Positions 45,500 to 56,699 are shown, numbered from the stretch's first letter. The stretch: 64,000 nucleotides of DNA from Breviolum minutum Mf 1.05b.01 (GCA_000507305.1 DF239134.1:62001-126000), one strand, 5' to 3'. Made by a program: numbers and translations. Notes: generated from the sequence alone by a model not told the origin.

Positions 45500-45545
45500 G
45501 TTAGCCATGGGGCCATGGGGCCATGGTCCAAAGGACCATGGGACC
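45500..45545. repeat. GGGGCCAT short tandem/palindrome
   Basis: CATGGGGCCATGGGGCCATG is followed by GTCCAAAGGACCATGGGACC, giving overlapping small palindromes. Confidence 0.7.
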
Positions 45546-45690
45546 ATCCCCAAACCCGGTGTCTCCGAGAGTGGATGGTGTCGACCAGGGCGCCAATTTG
45601 TCTCGGATTCGACAACAAGCCGGTAATTTGGCAGCCCGGGCGCTCACGCAGAAACTACAAATGTTGGGGGTGTGGGAGGTTTGGTGGTTG
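45546..45690 (+). CDS. Candidate exon, unrecognised
   Basis: A GC-rich stretch whose frame reads SPRVDGVDQGANLSRIRQQA and GNLAARALTQKLQMLGVWEV, helical and protein-like. A second frame is also open. No domain or clear splice pair. Confidence 0.3.
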
Positions 45691-45843
45691 ATTTTTTGGG
45701 GGATTATGTATGTATGTTTTTGTAGAAAAATAAAGTTTAAAGATGTTTGAAGTTTAAAAGTTTTGGGGGGTTACATGTTTCGTTCAGAAAAAATACAGCT
45801 CAGGCTCAAACTTTAATTTCTAAGTATTTTGGCTGAACAAGTA

Positions 45844-45948
45844 TACCAGGTGATTCAAAGTGACCTTTTCATCCCCTAGTTGGAGGTCACTTAACCCCTT
45901 CAAAGGGTCAGTTAACCATCCCAAAAAGGTCACTTTGAATCACCTGGT
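45844..45948. repeat. palH hairpin repeat
   Basis: TACCAGGTGATTCAAAGTGA and TCACTTTGAATCACCTGGTA. Best palH copy. Confidence 0.8.
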
Positions 45949-47099
45949 ATGTTTAACCCCCCCAGAAAATCTATTGGCTGGACCTTTTCAGGTGCCACCG
46001 TTTGGTTTCGGGAGTGATTTTTTGTGTAACTCACCCGTGTCTTCCCATGGGAAGAGTCATCAAGCATATATATATATATATTTATTTACAATATATAATA
46101 TACCTAGATCTTCCGATGATCACTATAATGTATATTTAATATATATATATATATATAATATAATTAATATATATGTAAGCCCATCATATGTACCACCCCT
46201 GAAATCTTAAACACGACACTGAAACATCAACCACGCATGAATGCAGATGTATTTCCGGAATTGAAACTGGGGATTTTCCAGCCAATCGTCATGGTAGTGA
46301 AGTCGGGGGTGTAAATTGTAAGGACTCCCTATAAAAGGTAGGATGACCATCCCCAATATAAGGAGCCAAGGCCCCAGACACTTGATGGGGTTAACGTGGA
46401 GGTGATATACCTGCATAAAAAAAAAACAAACTACCTAGTCTTGTAGGCAGGTTAGACCAGTCTCATTGCTTCTTTGGGACTGCATGGAGATTATATGCAA
46501 TTTCCATGCAGGATTGGGAGTTTACACAAATACTTTTGGACCGTCCGACGTCCGTCATGGTCAATTTGCCCCATCGAATTGCATTGGGGGCATCAGCCGA
46601 AAACGGGACTCGAATCGATGTGTTTCTTGGATGATTTTTGCATTCAGACAAAAGACTCGGCTAACTTTCCTGTCCAACAGCCCCTTTGAGTTTTGGTGCG
46701 TTTTTTCATGGTAATCTACTGGAGACTTAATTGTTTGTCCCGGCCGCCAAAATTTGCCTAGAAAAGTGGATGATTGGATTCGTCAGATGAACATGATGAA
46801 ATTTAGTCATCTTCCGATACGCACGACAGATTGGGAACTGATCATGTTTCGTATGACTCTGAAATGCTGATCAATCAGGTGATCATCATGTCTGTCAGGG
46901 TCGATCCACGCCTTATATTGATGATGCCATGGTCATCCTACTTTTAATAGAGAATCCAAATATTGGGTATGTAAACCCCTACTATTGGGTTGATGAGGTT
47001 ACCCCCAAATACATTGAAACAATGGGAGTTGATGGACCCGTCGCACATGTGATCCACGTCCTAAAATTAACCTTGGGATATTTATATGGCTTTCATCTA
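45949..47099. other. Long stretch without a recognised gene
   Basis: Includes a TA-rich tract (46066-46180) and a small hairpin TGCATGGAGATTATATGCAA then TTTCCATGCA (46482-46511). Short frames on both strands lack support. Confidence 0.4.
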
Positions 47100-47213
47100 T
47101 CCCTAAGAATCCAGACCCCTCCCGATCGAATAGGATTGAGGGTGCCAATCCCATCCTTAGAATAGGATTATAGGGGTAATCCCGAAATCTTAGGACATAC
47201 CTGGATTCTTTGG
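47100..47213. repeat. palE hairpin repeat, near-consensus
   Basis: CCCTAAGAATCCAGACCCCT and ACATACCTGGATTCTTTGG. Interior GATCGAATAGGATTGAGGG. Confidence 0.75.
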
Positions 47214-48370
47214 ATATAGCGATAATCACTTAGGGGGGGTCCAAGAGGAGGGTCCGGGTGGTATATGAAGAGCCAGGGAAACCTTAGGGAACTATAGGAA
47301 AGTCATGGAATCTCCTCAAATCCCACGGGCCTATAATGAGGGGATAGGCAGGGATACCCTGATCCCAACGTGGGCCCCCTATGGGAAATCCCTAAAAACG
47401 CCCGATTATAGTGGGTATTTACCATGGGTCTGTTAGGGGTACACCCAATTGTCCAAATGAGGTTTTGTTGAAGGCCTAAATAGGGTGAAATTTAACCCCG
47501 CAATCATGAAGGAAAACCTGGGTTTCCATGGTAGGTATGTCAACCATTTGTTTGTACCCAAAGAATCCAGGTATGTCCTAAGAAGGGGATTATTCATCTA
47601 CTATTTTTTCATAACACTCAACCATGCATGGTAAATATACCAGTCCCATCGCTGCCTCATGGGTTAGGAAAACCTTACAAAACTGGATCCTGTGACGACC
47701 CGATGTTTCCAAAACCTCAGGAATTCTTAGGAAACCTGGACCAAGACTGGATCCTTTAAACCCGCATCCGTAGGAAATCTTAGGAAACCTGAGGAAAACC
47801 CCTTAGTAAACTCCTATACTTTCTCGCCATGAAGTCAGTCCACAGAGATTCGGACGTCACACATGACCGTCACGGTCATGTCACCTGAGATCGAGCTCAG
47901 ACCACCAGAGATGCCTGGAATGACGTACCTTGGGCATCACGATTCCCGTAGGATCCCTGTCACGTGGAATATGTACCAAAAAATGATGTATCATAGAAGT
48001 AGGGGGCAAATGTAGGGGACATATATTTTTCCATACATGGGAGAAGTTTGGGTATATTAAAACGGTAAACATCGATGTTATTTGTTTGACAAATACATAT
48101 AGATCACAATCAGTTGTTTATCATTTTGTCTTGAGTGTTTTGGTTGTATTCATTTTGGATTGTGTTGTTTTTCGGGGTGATTTGTTTGATCCATTTTTTC
48201 CTGCCGCAGCCATCCACATGGGATGAACTGAATATTACTGAATCATCAAGCTAAGGACTAAGGATTCCTTCAAAGCATTGGGGTGCATTTTTGATAGGGT
48301 TTTCTGTACATATATATATAAATATATTTATATACATATTTATTTATTTATTTACATTTATACATACATA
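47214..48370. other. Long stretch without a recognised gene
   Basis: Holds fragments of palE (47560-47600) and palA (CATGCATGGTAAATATACCA at 47625), an 8-bp-arm palindrome CATGACCGTCACGGTCATG (47862-47880) and a TA/TTTA/CATA microsatellite (48305-48376). Confidence 0.45.
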
Positions 48371-48473
48371 CATACCTGGATCTTCCAAGGGGTACTGAAT
48401 GGATGGTAAGGGGTGCCAATACACCATCCCTTAGGGTTGAAACAGCACCCTTTGAAAGATGCTGGTATATAAT
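48371..48473. repeat. palT hairpin repeat
   Basis: ACCTGGATCTTCCAAGGGGT and CTTTGAAAGATGCTGGTAT. Interior TGGATGGTAAGGGGTGCC. Confidence 0.65.
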
Positions 48474-48644
48474 ATGTCATATGTCCAATTTTAGGAGGTT
48501 ATGTAAGGTGGGCCCAAAAAGCCACTTATAAAGGGGGGGGGGGTATCTGTATAGCCTGTATACATGGCCGAAAGTAAATGATATTCACTGGTGATATTTC
48601 ACCCTGAAATCCACTATTTCACCCCTACCTACTTATTTATAGAG

Positions 48645-48683
48645 ATCCTTGCTGACCTTCTGAGAATGGTAATGGAATCTATA
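48645..48683. repeat. palK half
   Basis: CTGACCTTCTGAGAATGGTA then ATGGAATCTAAAT. Confidence 0.45.
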
Positions 48684-48849
48684 AATACTATGCTTTTCGG
48701 ATGTGTTTGGACACCCTAATCATCATCCGGATTCCTATAGCATATAACTGGTTTCTCCGGGCCCGCCTTGTGTAAGACCTCCCCATTTGAAAAACGGAGG
48801 TGTTTTTTCAACAAATCACCTTCAAGGCGAAGTGCCTGACCTGTCATGT

Positions 48850-48966
48850 CACTTGGAGGATCATCCCAACCATGGTGATCGTAAGTCCCAAATGGCCGAA
48901 CTTCATGGCTATATAAATGGTGGTGATCCTAAGTACTTACATCCAGTGGGAGCCACATCCTCCAAG
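48850..48966. repeat. palF hairpin repeat, shortened
   Basis: ACTTGGAGGATCATCCCAAC and GTGGGAGCCACATCCTCCAA. ATGGCTATATAAATGGTGG lies inside. Confidence 0.65.
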
Positions 48967-49030
48967 CACATCTGAGGCATACGGCCATTTTGGGCCCTGG
49001 CAGCCAGGCTGTGCCGTTCGGGGGTAGATT

Positions 49031-49075
49031 GAAACACCCGAGGCAAAGGCCCAACACCCGAGGCAAAGGCCCAAA
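49031..49075. repeat. Tandem AACACCCGAGGCAAAGGCCC
   Basis: The 21-bp unit AACACCCGAGGCAAAGGCCC occurs twice in direct tandem. Confidence 0.85.
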
Positions 49076-49108
49076 AGGCATCAGATTTTTTGATACAAAA
49101 AATACTTA

Positions 49109-49228
49109 GCCTCCCCTGAAACGGATACAGCTTCAAAGCACCTGGAAATGGATGGTTCAATGGTTGGAATACGATCGTTTTTGTTTGGGATGGCCTATTT
49201 TCAGGGGGTTATTTATTGTTTTACACCC
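49109..49228. repeat. palD-like diverged hairpin
   Basis: GCCTCCCCTGAAACGGATAC and GGCCTATTTTCAGGGGGTTA. Interior AATGGATGGTTCAATGG. Confidence 0.5.
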
Positions 49229-49532
49229 CACCAAAACGGAAAATGAGACTAAAAAACATGAAGGTTTTGAACACTACATTCGGATATGTTGGCCTAATTT
49301 TGCATTTTTGAAGGATGAACATCATGGCAAACGAAATCATCATTTGGTGATGGTTGGATTTTTGTTCCAACCATCAAACAGTCACAAATCTTATCAGGGT
49401 GATGGTGTAACACCCTTACATATGGATTCAGGATCTAGTACCTGGTACCTTGTGGGAAGATACCCCTGAATTATGCCAGCACGTTGTACTCGTTTGATCC
49501 TATACGAAGGCATGATTGGATCCCCCCAATAC

Positions 49533-49675
49533 TCGGATGTCCCGGGACGGAAGTTAGGATCCATGGTCAGGATCATTGGGTTATTTCACCTACTAGCACC
49601 TATAGATGGGATATATTGGGGTTATAACCCACTGATCCTAACCATTGATCCTAACTTCCTGGGAGATCCAAGTAG
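49533..49675. repeat. palG hairpin repeat
   Basis: CGGATGTCCCGGGACGGAAG and TCCTAACTTCCTGGGAGATC. Interior TAGATGGGATATATTGGGGT. Confidence 0.7.
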
Positions 49676-50474
49676 TGGATCGACCCTTCCTGGCACTTGG
49701 CCCTTGAAAGGAACAGCTGATGGTGGCGGAGCAGCTGATTATGGCCACGGTTGCGGAGGCAGGTTGAGATAGAAAAAAAAATCTGGCTTGGTTACTAAAC
49801 TATACTGGTTGTTTATGGTTGTTTGACAGGGATCCTTGTAATTTATCATGGTTGCATGAAATAATCCCTTATATAACTGGGTAGTATTTTCATCCCAAAA
49901 AACCTAAACAACCAGGCGCTCGGGATCCTTGATCACCTTCTGAGAATGGTAATGGAACCTAAATACCGGCTCCCCAATCATGATCTGAGAATATGACGGC
50001 TGATGCCTACGGAAAAGAAATGCCTTAAAAATGGGGGATGGATTAGGTTCCAAACACTTCCTCACCAGGTATTTGAAGTCTGTTGATATGTTGGATGTTT
50101 ATGGAAAAATAACGGTCGGTTTTGCTGAACGTTTCCGAGTTTTTTGAATCAGGACAACTGGGGCCCATATGAGTGACCCAGTTGTTAAGAGTCTCAAAGA
50201 GATTAGGGAGAGATACACCCCAGAAATTTAACATGGATAAAGAAAAATGGGCCATATCTAAAAGGAGATACATTTTCCAAGGCCCATCATTTTGGGTATC
50301 CAGCCTTTAGGTTTCAGGGGTTATACGGGTAGATATACCGATATACCAGCTGTTTCCAGTCGTGACCTGAACTAATCCACCCAAATGGAGGGAAAAACTC
50401 AATCCTTCAAAAGGCCAGGAATAAAAAACCACCAAGTTTGGGTCACTTGGAAGAACCTGGTACTTGAATTTAAA
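49676..50474. other. No gene recognised
   Basis: Contains a palK half at 49920-49970 (ATCACCTTCTGAGAATGGTA). The rest is unassigned. Confidence 0.4.
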
Positions 50475-50570
50475 CCCCATACCATCCATGTATGGTATAT
50501 TTACCCACATTTTAGCTGATTTTTATGGTACATGTATATAGGGAAATATACCAGTCCCGGATGCTATGGG
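50475..50570. repeat. palA hairpin repeat
   Basis: CCCCATACCATCCATGTATG and ACCAGTCCCGGATGCTATGG. Confidence 0.7.
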
Positions 50571-50636
50571 AATATGATTGATATGATTCATCTGTCATTC
50601 GAGCTGATTCATGTTTCCATTTGTGGGGGTTGTTAC

Positions 50637-50743
50637 TAGGGATCCAATCACCTTCTGAGAATGGTAATGGAACCTAAATGCCTTCCTGAGGAGGTGATTA
50701 TACACCCCAATCAACATCTGACAAGGTGATTGGATCCCGAGGG
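50637..50743. repeat. palK hairpin repeat, best copy
   Basis: GGGATCCAATCACCTTCTGA and TGACAAGGTGATTGGATCCC. Interior CCTGAGGAGGTGATTATACA. Confidence 0.75.
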
Positions 50744-50766
50744 AAAAAAAACACTTCAAAACTAGA

Positions 50767-50874
50767 TACCCTCCCTGAAACTAACAGTTCACCCATGAAA
50801 ATCACCATCCTTCCTGGTAAATACCATCAAAATGGTGGATTTTCCAGCCAGCTATGTTAGTTTCAGGGAGGGTA
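50767..50874. repeat. palD hairpin repeat, perfect outer arms
   Basis: TACCCTCCCTGAAACTAACA and TGTTAGTTTCAGGGAGGGTA. ACCATCAAAATGGT lies in the loop. Confidence 0.8.
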
Positions 50875-50988
50875 ACAAAAAAAATCCCACTGCCATCAGG
50901 CGGCGGTCGCCGTGGCCATCGCCCCGCGATGAGGTGAGGTTTTTTGTGGGTGGCAGCTGAGGTTTTCCCCCCAAACGGTTGTTTAGGG

Positions 50989-51101
50989 TATATATGGGTG
51001 TTTCCAAAAATAGGGGTACCCCAAAATGGATGGTTTATCATGGAAAATTCATTACAATGGATGATTTGGGGGTACCATTATTTTCGGAAACATCCATATA
51101 G
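50989..51101. repeat. palJ hairpin repeat
   Basis: TATATGGGTGTTTCCAAAAA and TTTTCGGAAACATCCATATA. Confidence 0.8.
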
Positions 51102-51364
51102 ATAAGCCGTTTTAAAGGCAATTATATACAACATGGGTATAGAGGGAATATAACGAATATAACTACCATTTAGGGTATATGACTGGTTGCTTTTATCATT
51201 TTGGGGATGAAATACTACCTTGTTTTATGGGGATTAATTATAGAATCTACCCAAATTATAGCGACCACACACGACCTCACCCCAAATGGCAGGGTAGTAG
51301 AGGAACCCCCAACAAATGGCCCTATTTCAGGAAAGTCTAGGTTGTTGAAATATTATAATGTGGC

Positions 51365-51440
51365 CAGATATAATAAACCATTATAAGGATCCCTATTAAA
51401 CAACCAGTATAGTGAAAAGTAAGAGGGTTTCTTTTTCGTG
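51365..51440. other. Empty paralogous site of the 11.6 kb palB insertion
   Basis: AAACCATTATAAGGATCCCT then AGTGAAAAGTAAGAG and TTTCTTTTTCGTGGCTCCC match the flanks of the 11632-11735 insertion without the insert. Confidence 0.75.
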
Positions 51441-51498
51441 GCTCCCATGAGGCAAATGGTTCAGATGGTTCTCAACATGTCTCTTTTGATGTCTCATA

Positions 51499-51596
51499 CT
51501 CATAGGATCCATGGCAGACTGGTATATTTAACCACATTTTGTTGATTTTTAAGGTAAAGATGTAGGTAAACATACCGTTAATACATGGGATCCTAT
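51499..51596. repeat. palA hairpin repeat
   Basis: TCATAGGATCCATGGCAGAC and ATACATGGGATCCTAT. Confidence 0.65.
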
Positions 51597-52512
51597 CAAA
51601 CCTTTAGGGTGTGAGTTGCGATTCTGCCGTTTTTTGGTTGGACACAATGGGGTTCTGATAGGCTACGAAAACATCATCCTGTGCTCGATTTCGAGTGTAT
51701 ATATGAGGATTGTTCCAAAACTGTGCGGGAAATGAAACCTTTTTCAAACCACCCGGTGCCCATCACCAAACGAATTTTGATGGAATTTCACCCCCCCAAA
51801 TGCCCCTTCCACATTTTGTTAGGAGATACTCAGAAAAGGCGGTGGACCAAAACATGTTCCAAGATTTCCACCGAGTACGGTGGACCAGTTTTCTTTGGAA
51901 AGGTGGACCTTGTCAGCTGAAAAAACAGTGATACCATCAGAATGACCCTTGAAAGGTATTGTGTTTTGGAGTACTTGCAGATGATTTCGACAAAAATGCC
52001 TGTAAGATCTGTAAGTCTTTGATAAACGTTAGTGGAAAAACGTTCTATTGATCATATACCCATGGTTTTTCGCGTGGCTGAAATATTTTTTTTCTGGATA
52101 GTTTGGTTCTTCATTTTTCGGGAATCCCCACCATAGAAGGATGATTCCCTTCTTCATGTCCAAAATGGTGCTTAGGCTGTGCCTAGTAACTATATGTAAC
52201 TATAGTATATCCTGCCGAATCACTTGGAGTGGTACATTGGTACATTTACATACATTGATCCCACAAGTATTGTAAGCATTCATGGATCGGTAAATAGACC
52301 GTTCATCCCATGGATTTGTCATGGGTACAGCATACTAGTTACTTGTTCCTAACTTAATTGATTTTACCCTCATGTTCAGAGACTTAGTACATAAACCAAC
52401 GTATCCAAGGGTTGGTTGACTATATAGTTCTATCGCCCAACTTACTATATATCCCAAACACTCCGCATGTATTACTGCTAATGTCTATTTACCATGAAAA
52501 CCATAACGTACT
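51597..52512. other. No gene recognised
   Basis: Open frames at 51681-51931 overlap each other, with no clear domain or splice pair. The rest is AT-rich. Confidence 0.35.
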
Positions 52513-52620
52513 AAACCCTAGGCTTCGAATCACCTTGTTTTTGGAGGCATTTTTTGATACCCAAAAACACACCGATCAAACACCGAACACCTCAGGAGGT
52601 ATGACTGGAAGACTAGGGAA
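52513..52620. repeat. palN repeat, copy 3
   Basis: CCTAGGCTTCGAATCACCTT, GATCAAACACCGAACACCTC and ACTGGAAGACTAGGG. Confidence 0.55.
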
Positions 52621-52639
52621 ACTACCCCGTTTTGTAAGG

Positions 52640-52760
52640 TAAATTCTTTGTGACCTTTTTGGGATGATGAGTTCACGTGACCCAAACTCAAAGGTATGCA
52701 ACAACAACTGACCTCCAACTTGGGGATAAAGTTCGGTCGCGGCTTGAATCACCTGATGGA
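52640..52760. repeat. palH-like diverged repeat
   Basis: TTTGTGACCTTTTTGGGATG, TGACCTCCAACTTGGGGATA and GGCTTGAATCACCTGATGG. Confidence 0.5.
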
Positions 52761-52761
52761 A

Positions 52762-52893
52762 CTGTTTACCTTACCCATAGCATCCATGGTCATGGTATAT
52801 CTACCTACCATCTGCTTGTTTTTAATGGCAACAACTTAGTAAATGTTAGATATGATATGCCAGTCCCATGGATGCTATGGATAAGGTAAACAG
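52762..52893. repeat. palA hairpin repeat with extended, co-varied arms
   Basis: CTGTTTACCTTACCCATAGC and GCTATGGATAAGGTAAACAG. Both arms have GCATCC / GGATGC where the family has GGATCC, plus a 10-12 bp outer extension not seen elsewhere. Confidence 0.8.
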
Positions 52894-53076
52894 ATTTTGG
52901 TTGCCCGAGTGTACCTGGAAATTGCTACCATGAGCCACCAGCTGCAGGTGATGGACCGCCGCGGGGTCTCATCACGATCAGCAGATCTGCGCGTTTAGCA
53001 GCTTATGGCTAATGGGGATGTGAAATTCTTGGACCAAAAAAAAAATCTCCAAACTTAACCAAGCAAAAACAGAAAA

Positions 53077-53190
53077 CTAGGTGATGGCAACTCACACATT
53101 TTTGGAATTTTCACCCCGAACCTTGTGGAAAAAAGTGATCCAATTTGACTTGCGCATATTTTTCAAATTAGTTGGTTCAACCACCAACTA
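53077..53190. repeat. palB hairpin repeat
   Basis: CTAGGTGATGGCAACTCACA and GTTGGTTCAACCACCAACTA. Confidence 0.75.
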
Positions 53191-53710
53191 TAGTCAGCAA
53201 AAAAACACAAGACAAACATGGTAACTGCCCACAAAACACAAGATATGTTTCGTTTCTGCTTTGCAAAAAGGGCCTTTTTGTTGGTGCGCAAAAAAGCAAG
53301 GCGCCATGTTCTTGAAGAGATCAATTTGCATGTCCTAAACAAACGGAGTCAAGTCGTAAAGCTTCACAACTGTTGGCCTCATGACGATAGATGCCTAAAA
53401 ACATCCTAAAATTCCATAAAGAATCCTAAAATTTCAAAATGATCCCCAAATTGTTCATCAAATCTTTTTCAATATGTGTTTATTCCATTTTCAAGGTACA
53501 TCAATATATGTAAACAACATCTTCTGACATGAGCACATGAAAAAATGCCATTAAAGCTTCTCCGAAAAAAAAACCTTCGCACATCTTTGGGTGCTACTGT
53601 ACCCGTTGCAGTGCTCCTACCGAACCCTCCGCGGTGCTTGGAACTCTCCGCGGCTTTTCACCATGGCCTCACCTTATGTCGCAAAAAAAAATACGCGTGC
53701 GCAGCCGCGG
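53191..53710. other. No gene firmly recognised
   Basis: A GC-richer patch at 53595-53700 (CCCGTTGCAGTGCTCC; CCTCCGCGGTGCTTGG repeated at 53706) may be exonic, but two frames compete. Confidence 0.35.
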
Positions 53711-53964
53711 TGCTTGGAGGATCATCCCAACTTAGCTAAGTATCATGGCCCCCGCAAACCCACATTTAGTTGAGGTGTTTATGGTAAATAACCTGGGTTT
53801 TTAGGTGGCCAAAAGCCTGTTTTGTTCATGGTTTTGGGGGCGAATGGTGGTTAGTAACCCCCATATATAGACGCCATTTAGATCCATTTAGGCCAACAAT
53901 CCCAGGAATTGGGGACTTACGGATCACCAAGGTTTTTTCAACTACTTACTGACTGGGATCCTCC
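53711..53964. repeat. palF hairpin repeat split by palL
   Basis: GCTTGGAGGATCATCCCAAC on the left and ACTGACTGGGATCCTCC on the right, with palL (53740-53849) between. Confidence 0.6.
53740..53849. repeat. palL hairpin repeat
   Basis: ATCATGGCCCCCGCAAACCC and GGTTTTGGGGGCGAATGGT. Interior TGTTTATGGTAAATAACC. Confidence 0.65.
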
Positions 53965-54013
53965 ACATTACATCAATAGAAGGCCCGTTAGTCATCACCC
54001 CAATAGTAGGGGT

Positions 54014-54015
54014 AC

Positions 54016-54047
<32 letters not shown>

Positions 54048-54086
54048 ATATACATATATACATATATATACATATATATATATATG
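54014..54086. repeat. TATACA microsatellite
   Basis: TATATATACATA units of varying length, ending at the palC border. Confidence 0.85.
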
Positions 54087-54176
54087 GAAAGCCAAGTGCC
54101 CTATTTTTAAGGCAAAAGTTGCTGGTTTTAGAGGTAAAGTTGCCTTAAAAAATAGTACACTTGGCGTTCCAGGTAC
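54083..54176. repeat. palC hairpin repeat
   Basis: TATGGAAAGCCAAGTGCCCT and GTACACTTGGCGTTCCAGGT. Confidence 0.75.
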
Positions 54177-54482
54177 CCGAATTATATATGTAAATATGAT
54201 TAAATATGTAAGGATTCCCTATTAAAGGTGAGATATGACCATTTTTAATATAGTGGCACAAATCTTTGCCTGGACTACTTAAATGACAAAAGCACCCAAG
54301 GGTATGAGCTGGGAATTTTTGGGTCGGCCACGGCAGGGAAGGTAAAATTCCAAGCCTACAATTACAGATTTCTGAAAACGGGTTGAAGTTGGAGTCTTGG
54401 CCTATTGAAAGCTGTGTGTCTCAAGTATATGGCAAGAATATTTAAAGAAAAGAGGAAATGAGGTTGCAAAAAAATCGTGACC

Positions 54483-54700
54483 AACCACCACCAAAATTAC
54501 CACCAACACCACCAACCCCACCACCAACCCCACCACCAACCACGACCAAACCCCACCACCAACACCACCATACCCCACCACCAAAGCCACCACCAAACTC
54601 ACCACCAAACTCACCACCAACCATCAGCTATCATTACCACCGACACCAGGAACCACCAGCTACCATTACCACCAAACACAATGAACCATCAGCTACGATT
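54483..54700. repeat. ACC/CCA-rich imperfect triplet repeat
   Basis: CCACCAAAATTACCACCAAC and similar blocks continue for ~160 bp, then degrade into ACCATCAGCTA/CGATTACCACC. It would encode Pro/Thr- or His/Gln-rich sequence if translated. Confidence 0.85.
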
Positions 54701-54739
54701 ACCACCATCAGAAACTCTAAAACGAAGGAAGACGTTCCA

Positions 54740-54910
54740 AGTTGTTGCCCGTAATCATCTTGCTTGGCCACATCTGTGCATGACATGCGGCCCATGGCGC
54801 GACGAAGCACGGACACAACGCGTGGAACTGACCAAGCGTGTGGTGTCCTTCGGAAGACGCAGTGCTTGGCAAGAGGTGTGTCTCAGAAGATTAGGGAACA
54901 GGCTTTACTC
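54740..54910 (+). CDS. Candidate exon, possibly PPR-like
   Basis: A GC-rich stretch after the ACC repeat. One frame reads LCMTCGPWRDEARTQRVELT and KRVVSFGRRSAWQEVCLRRL. The end loosely recalls the second helix of a PPR unit (SxxGRRxxWQEAL). Another frame is open as well. It may belong with the PPR-like exons at 57.3 and 58.5 kb. Weak. Confidence 0.22.
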
Positions 54911-54956
54911 AGGAAGTTGGACCCTCCCCCACCCCAAAAAACAGAAACAGACATAT

Positions 54957-54995
54957 TTAAATATATATATATATTATATATATATATATATCAAA
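54957..54995. repeat. TA microsatellite
   Basis: Nearly pure alternating TA. Confidence 0.85.
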
Positions 54996-55189
54996 AGATA
55001 TACAGTATGTCATGTATATCATACAATACAATTTGATATTGTAGTGTAATACTATTATAATACAAAACTTAATGATATATAACATAACATATCAGGACCA
55101 GCGACAGTTGTTTTGAAATGATATTATTTTCGTTTACCCATTGCAGCTACGTATGAGATGTTACGATATATTGAATAGCTGTTTCTGGT

Positions 55190-55312
55190 TCCCTTAATAG
55201 GTTAATAGGTGGTATGTGATATATAATCACCCAATGGGCAGTATATATATATATAGCCTTCTGGGTTATATGCTACCGATCCCACCTATTACGGGAACCA
55301 GGAGTTTCCTCC
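55190..55312. repeat. palR hairpin repeat, intact (empty of retroelement)
   Basis: GGTTCCCTTAATAGG, AATCACCCAATGGGCAG, a TATATATATATATA loop, then CCACCTATTACGGGAACC. It shows the original structure of the hairpin that the DIRS element entered. Confidence 0.65.
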
Positions 55313-55394
55313 ATTGATATATTTCCCTATATTGATCCCATAACATTCAACCAGCAGGTAATCCAACATGAGCATCAAATCCCAAGGTCATGGC

Positions 55395-55506
55395 CACGCC
55401 TTGTCCCGATGAAAATAGGATTTTTTGGGTGCCAATCCCATCAACAAAAGAAGAGGAATGGATCGGGGTAATCCCGAAATCCAATCGGACATAGCAAACG
55501 GATTCT
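55395..55506. repeat. palE-like diverged hairpin
   Basis: ATAGGATTTTTTGGGTGCCA, GGGGTAATCCCGAAATCC and GACATAGCAAACGGATTCTT. Confidence 0.5.
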
Positions 55507-55656
55507 TACTTGGAGGATCATCCCAGTTAGTAAGTGGTTAGTAACCCCCATTTACAAGCCATTTAGCCCATTTGGAAGGGGAATAACCCTACTTAGGGGA
55601 CTTACTAACCATGGTTATTAACCACTTACTAAATGGGATGATCCTCCAAAGTAGGG
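55507..55656. repeat. palF hairpin repeat, best copy
   Basis: TACTTGGAGGATCATCCCAG and AAATGGGATGATCCTCCAAA. AGTAAGTGGTTAGTAACC pairs with GGTTATTAACCACTTACT. Confidence 0.8.
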
Positions 55657-55753
55657 TACAAATTCAAATGGTTGAAACCTTCCATGGTTTTTCCCACTTT
55701 TTGTTTGTTCATTTTTGAGGGTTTTTTTGGGGGGTTTTAGGCCTTCAACAATA

Positions 55754-55859
55754 TACCCTCCCTGAAACTAACATAGCCCCTGAAAATTGATGGTTGGAAG
55801 ATGAGTTTCCTTTTAGGATGTCCTATTTTGAGGTGCTATGTCAGTTTTAGGGAGGGTAC
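55754..55859. repeat. palD hairpin repeat
   Basis: TACCCTCCCTGAAACTAACA and GCTATGTCAGTTTTAGGGAG. Confidence 0.8.
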
Positions 55860-56150
55860 CTCATTTTGAAAAGTTATATGCCATACATCATCATGGATCC
55901 AACGTGCGGTTTTCCGCAACGTTTCAACGTTTCCGTTTCTTTGCACCGTGCATTTGTTAGGCCGTCGACTTGCTAAAACATGGCAAGAAAACAGGCGGGG
56001 AGAAGCCGCAAAGAGCAGTGAAATCACCGAAAATCCTGGTTGTTTGGTGTTTGGTCAGTTTTTTGGGGTGGTGTCAAAACCGCCCTTGGTTATAGAAATT
56101 ATCATAGCCAATTTTTGTGGATGCTCTACCAACTTGTTTGAAATCAGTAT

Positions 56151-56263
56151 GCCCCAAGCATCCAGGTATGTCCTAAGGAAGGGATTACCCCTACATTCCT
56201 ATTCTAAGGATGGGATTGTAACCCTCAATCCTATTCGATCGGGAGGGGTCTGGATTCTTAGGG
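56151..56263. repeat. palE hairpin repeat
   Basis: CCCCAAGCATCCAGGTATGT and GGTCTGGATTCTTAGGG. Confidence 0.75.
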
Positions 56264-56349
56264 ATAGGTGGGCTGCTTTGTGCTTTTGCAAACAGCTTGA
56301 GGTGAACTTATTGGGAAGTGCTGTTGCTGACTTGTATGTACACATCACG

Positions 56350-56460
56350 CTCCGAGGATTATCCCGTTTTGTAAGTGGTGAAGAACCATGTTTACGGTTA
56401 GTAAGTCCCCTAAGTCTTGTAAATGGGGGTTACTAACCACTTACTAACTTTGACAATCTA
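56350..56460. repeat. palF hairpin repeat, diverged
   Basis: GGATTATCCCGTTTTGTAAG, GGTTAGTAAGTCCCCTAAG and GGTTACTAACCACTTACTAA. Confidence 0.55.
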
Positions 56461-56465
56461 GGCTG

Positions 56466-56560
56466 TGATATTGGGGGAGCTAAGGAGCTAGGGGTGATCT
56501 ATTTCCCTACTAATTGGGGAGCCAAAGAGCCCCAGAATCTTCCAAATCACAGGGTAGACT
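56466..56560. repeat. palS repeat, copy 2
   Basis: GATATTGGGGGAGCTAAGGA, TTTCCCTACTAATTGGGGAG and AAATCACAGGG, as at 6.54 kb. Confidence 0.55.
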
Positions 56561-56699
56561 AACTTTGACAATACTTGGGATGATTTCACAAGAATCAATT
56601 TGAGCTTGGCGGTGGTCTCCTATATCGTTATCCCCAACGAAAACTAAGATGGTTGGCCTGGATGATCACCCTAATTTCATCCTAATTTTTTACAGGATG

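Noticed and set aside
54477-55049. 190-codon frame starting in the ACC repeat
   Set aside because: The N-terminal part is repeat-derived and the C-terminal part runs into a TA microsatellite. Only the central GC-rich piece is kept as a weak exon candidate.
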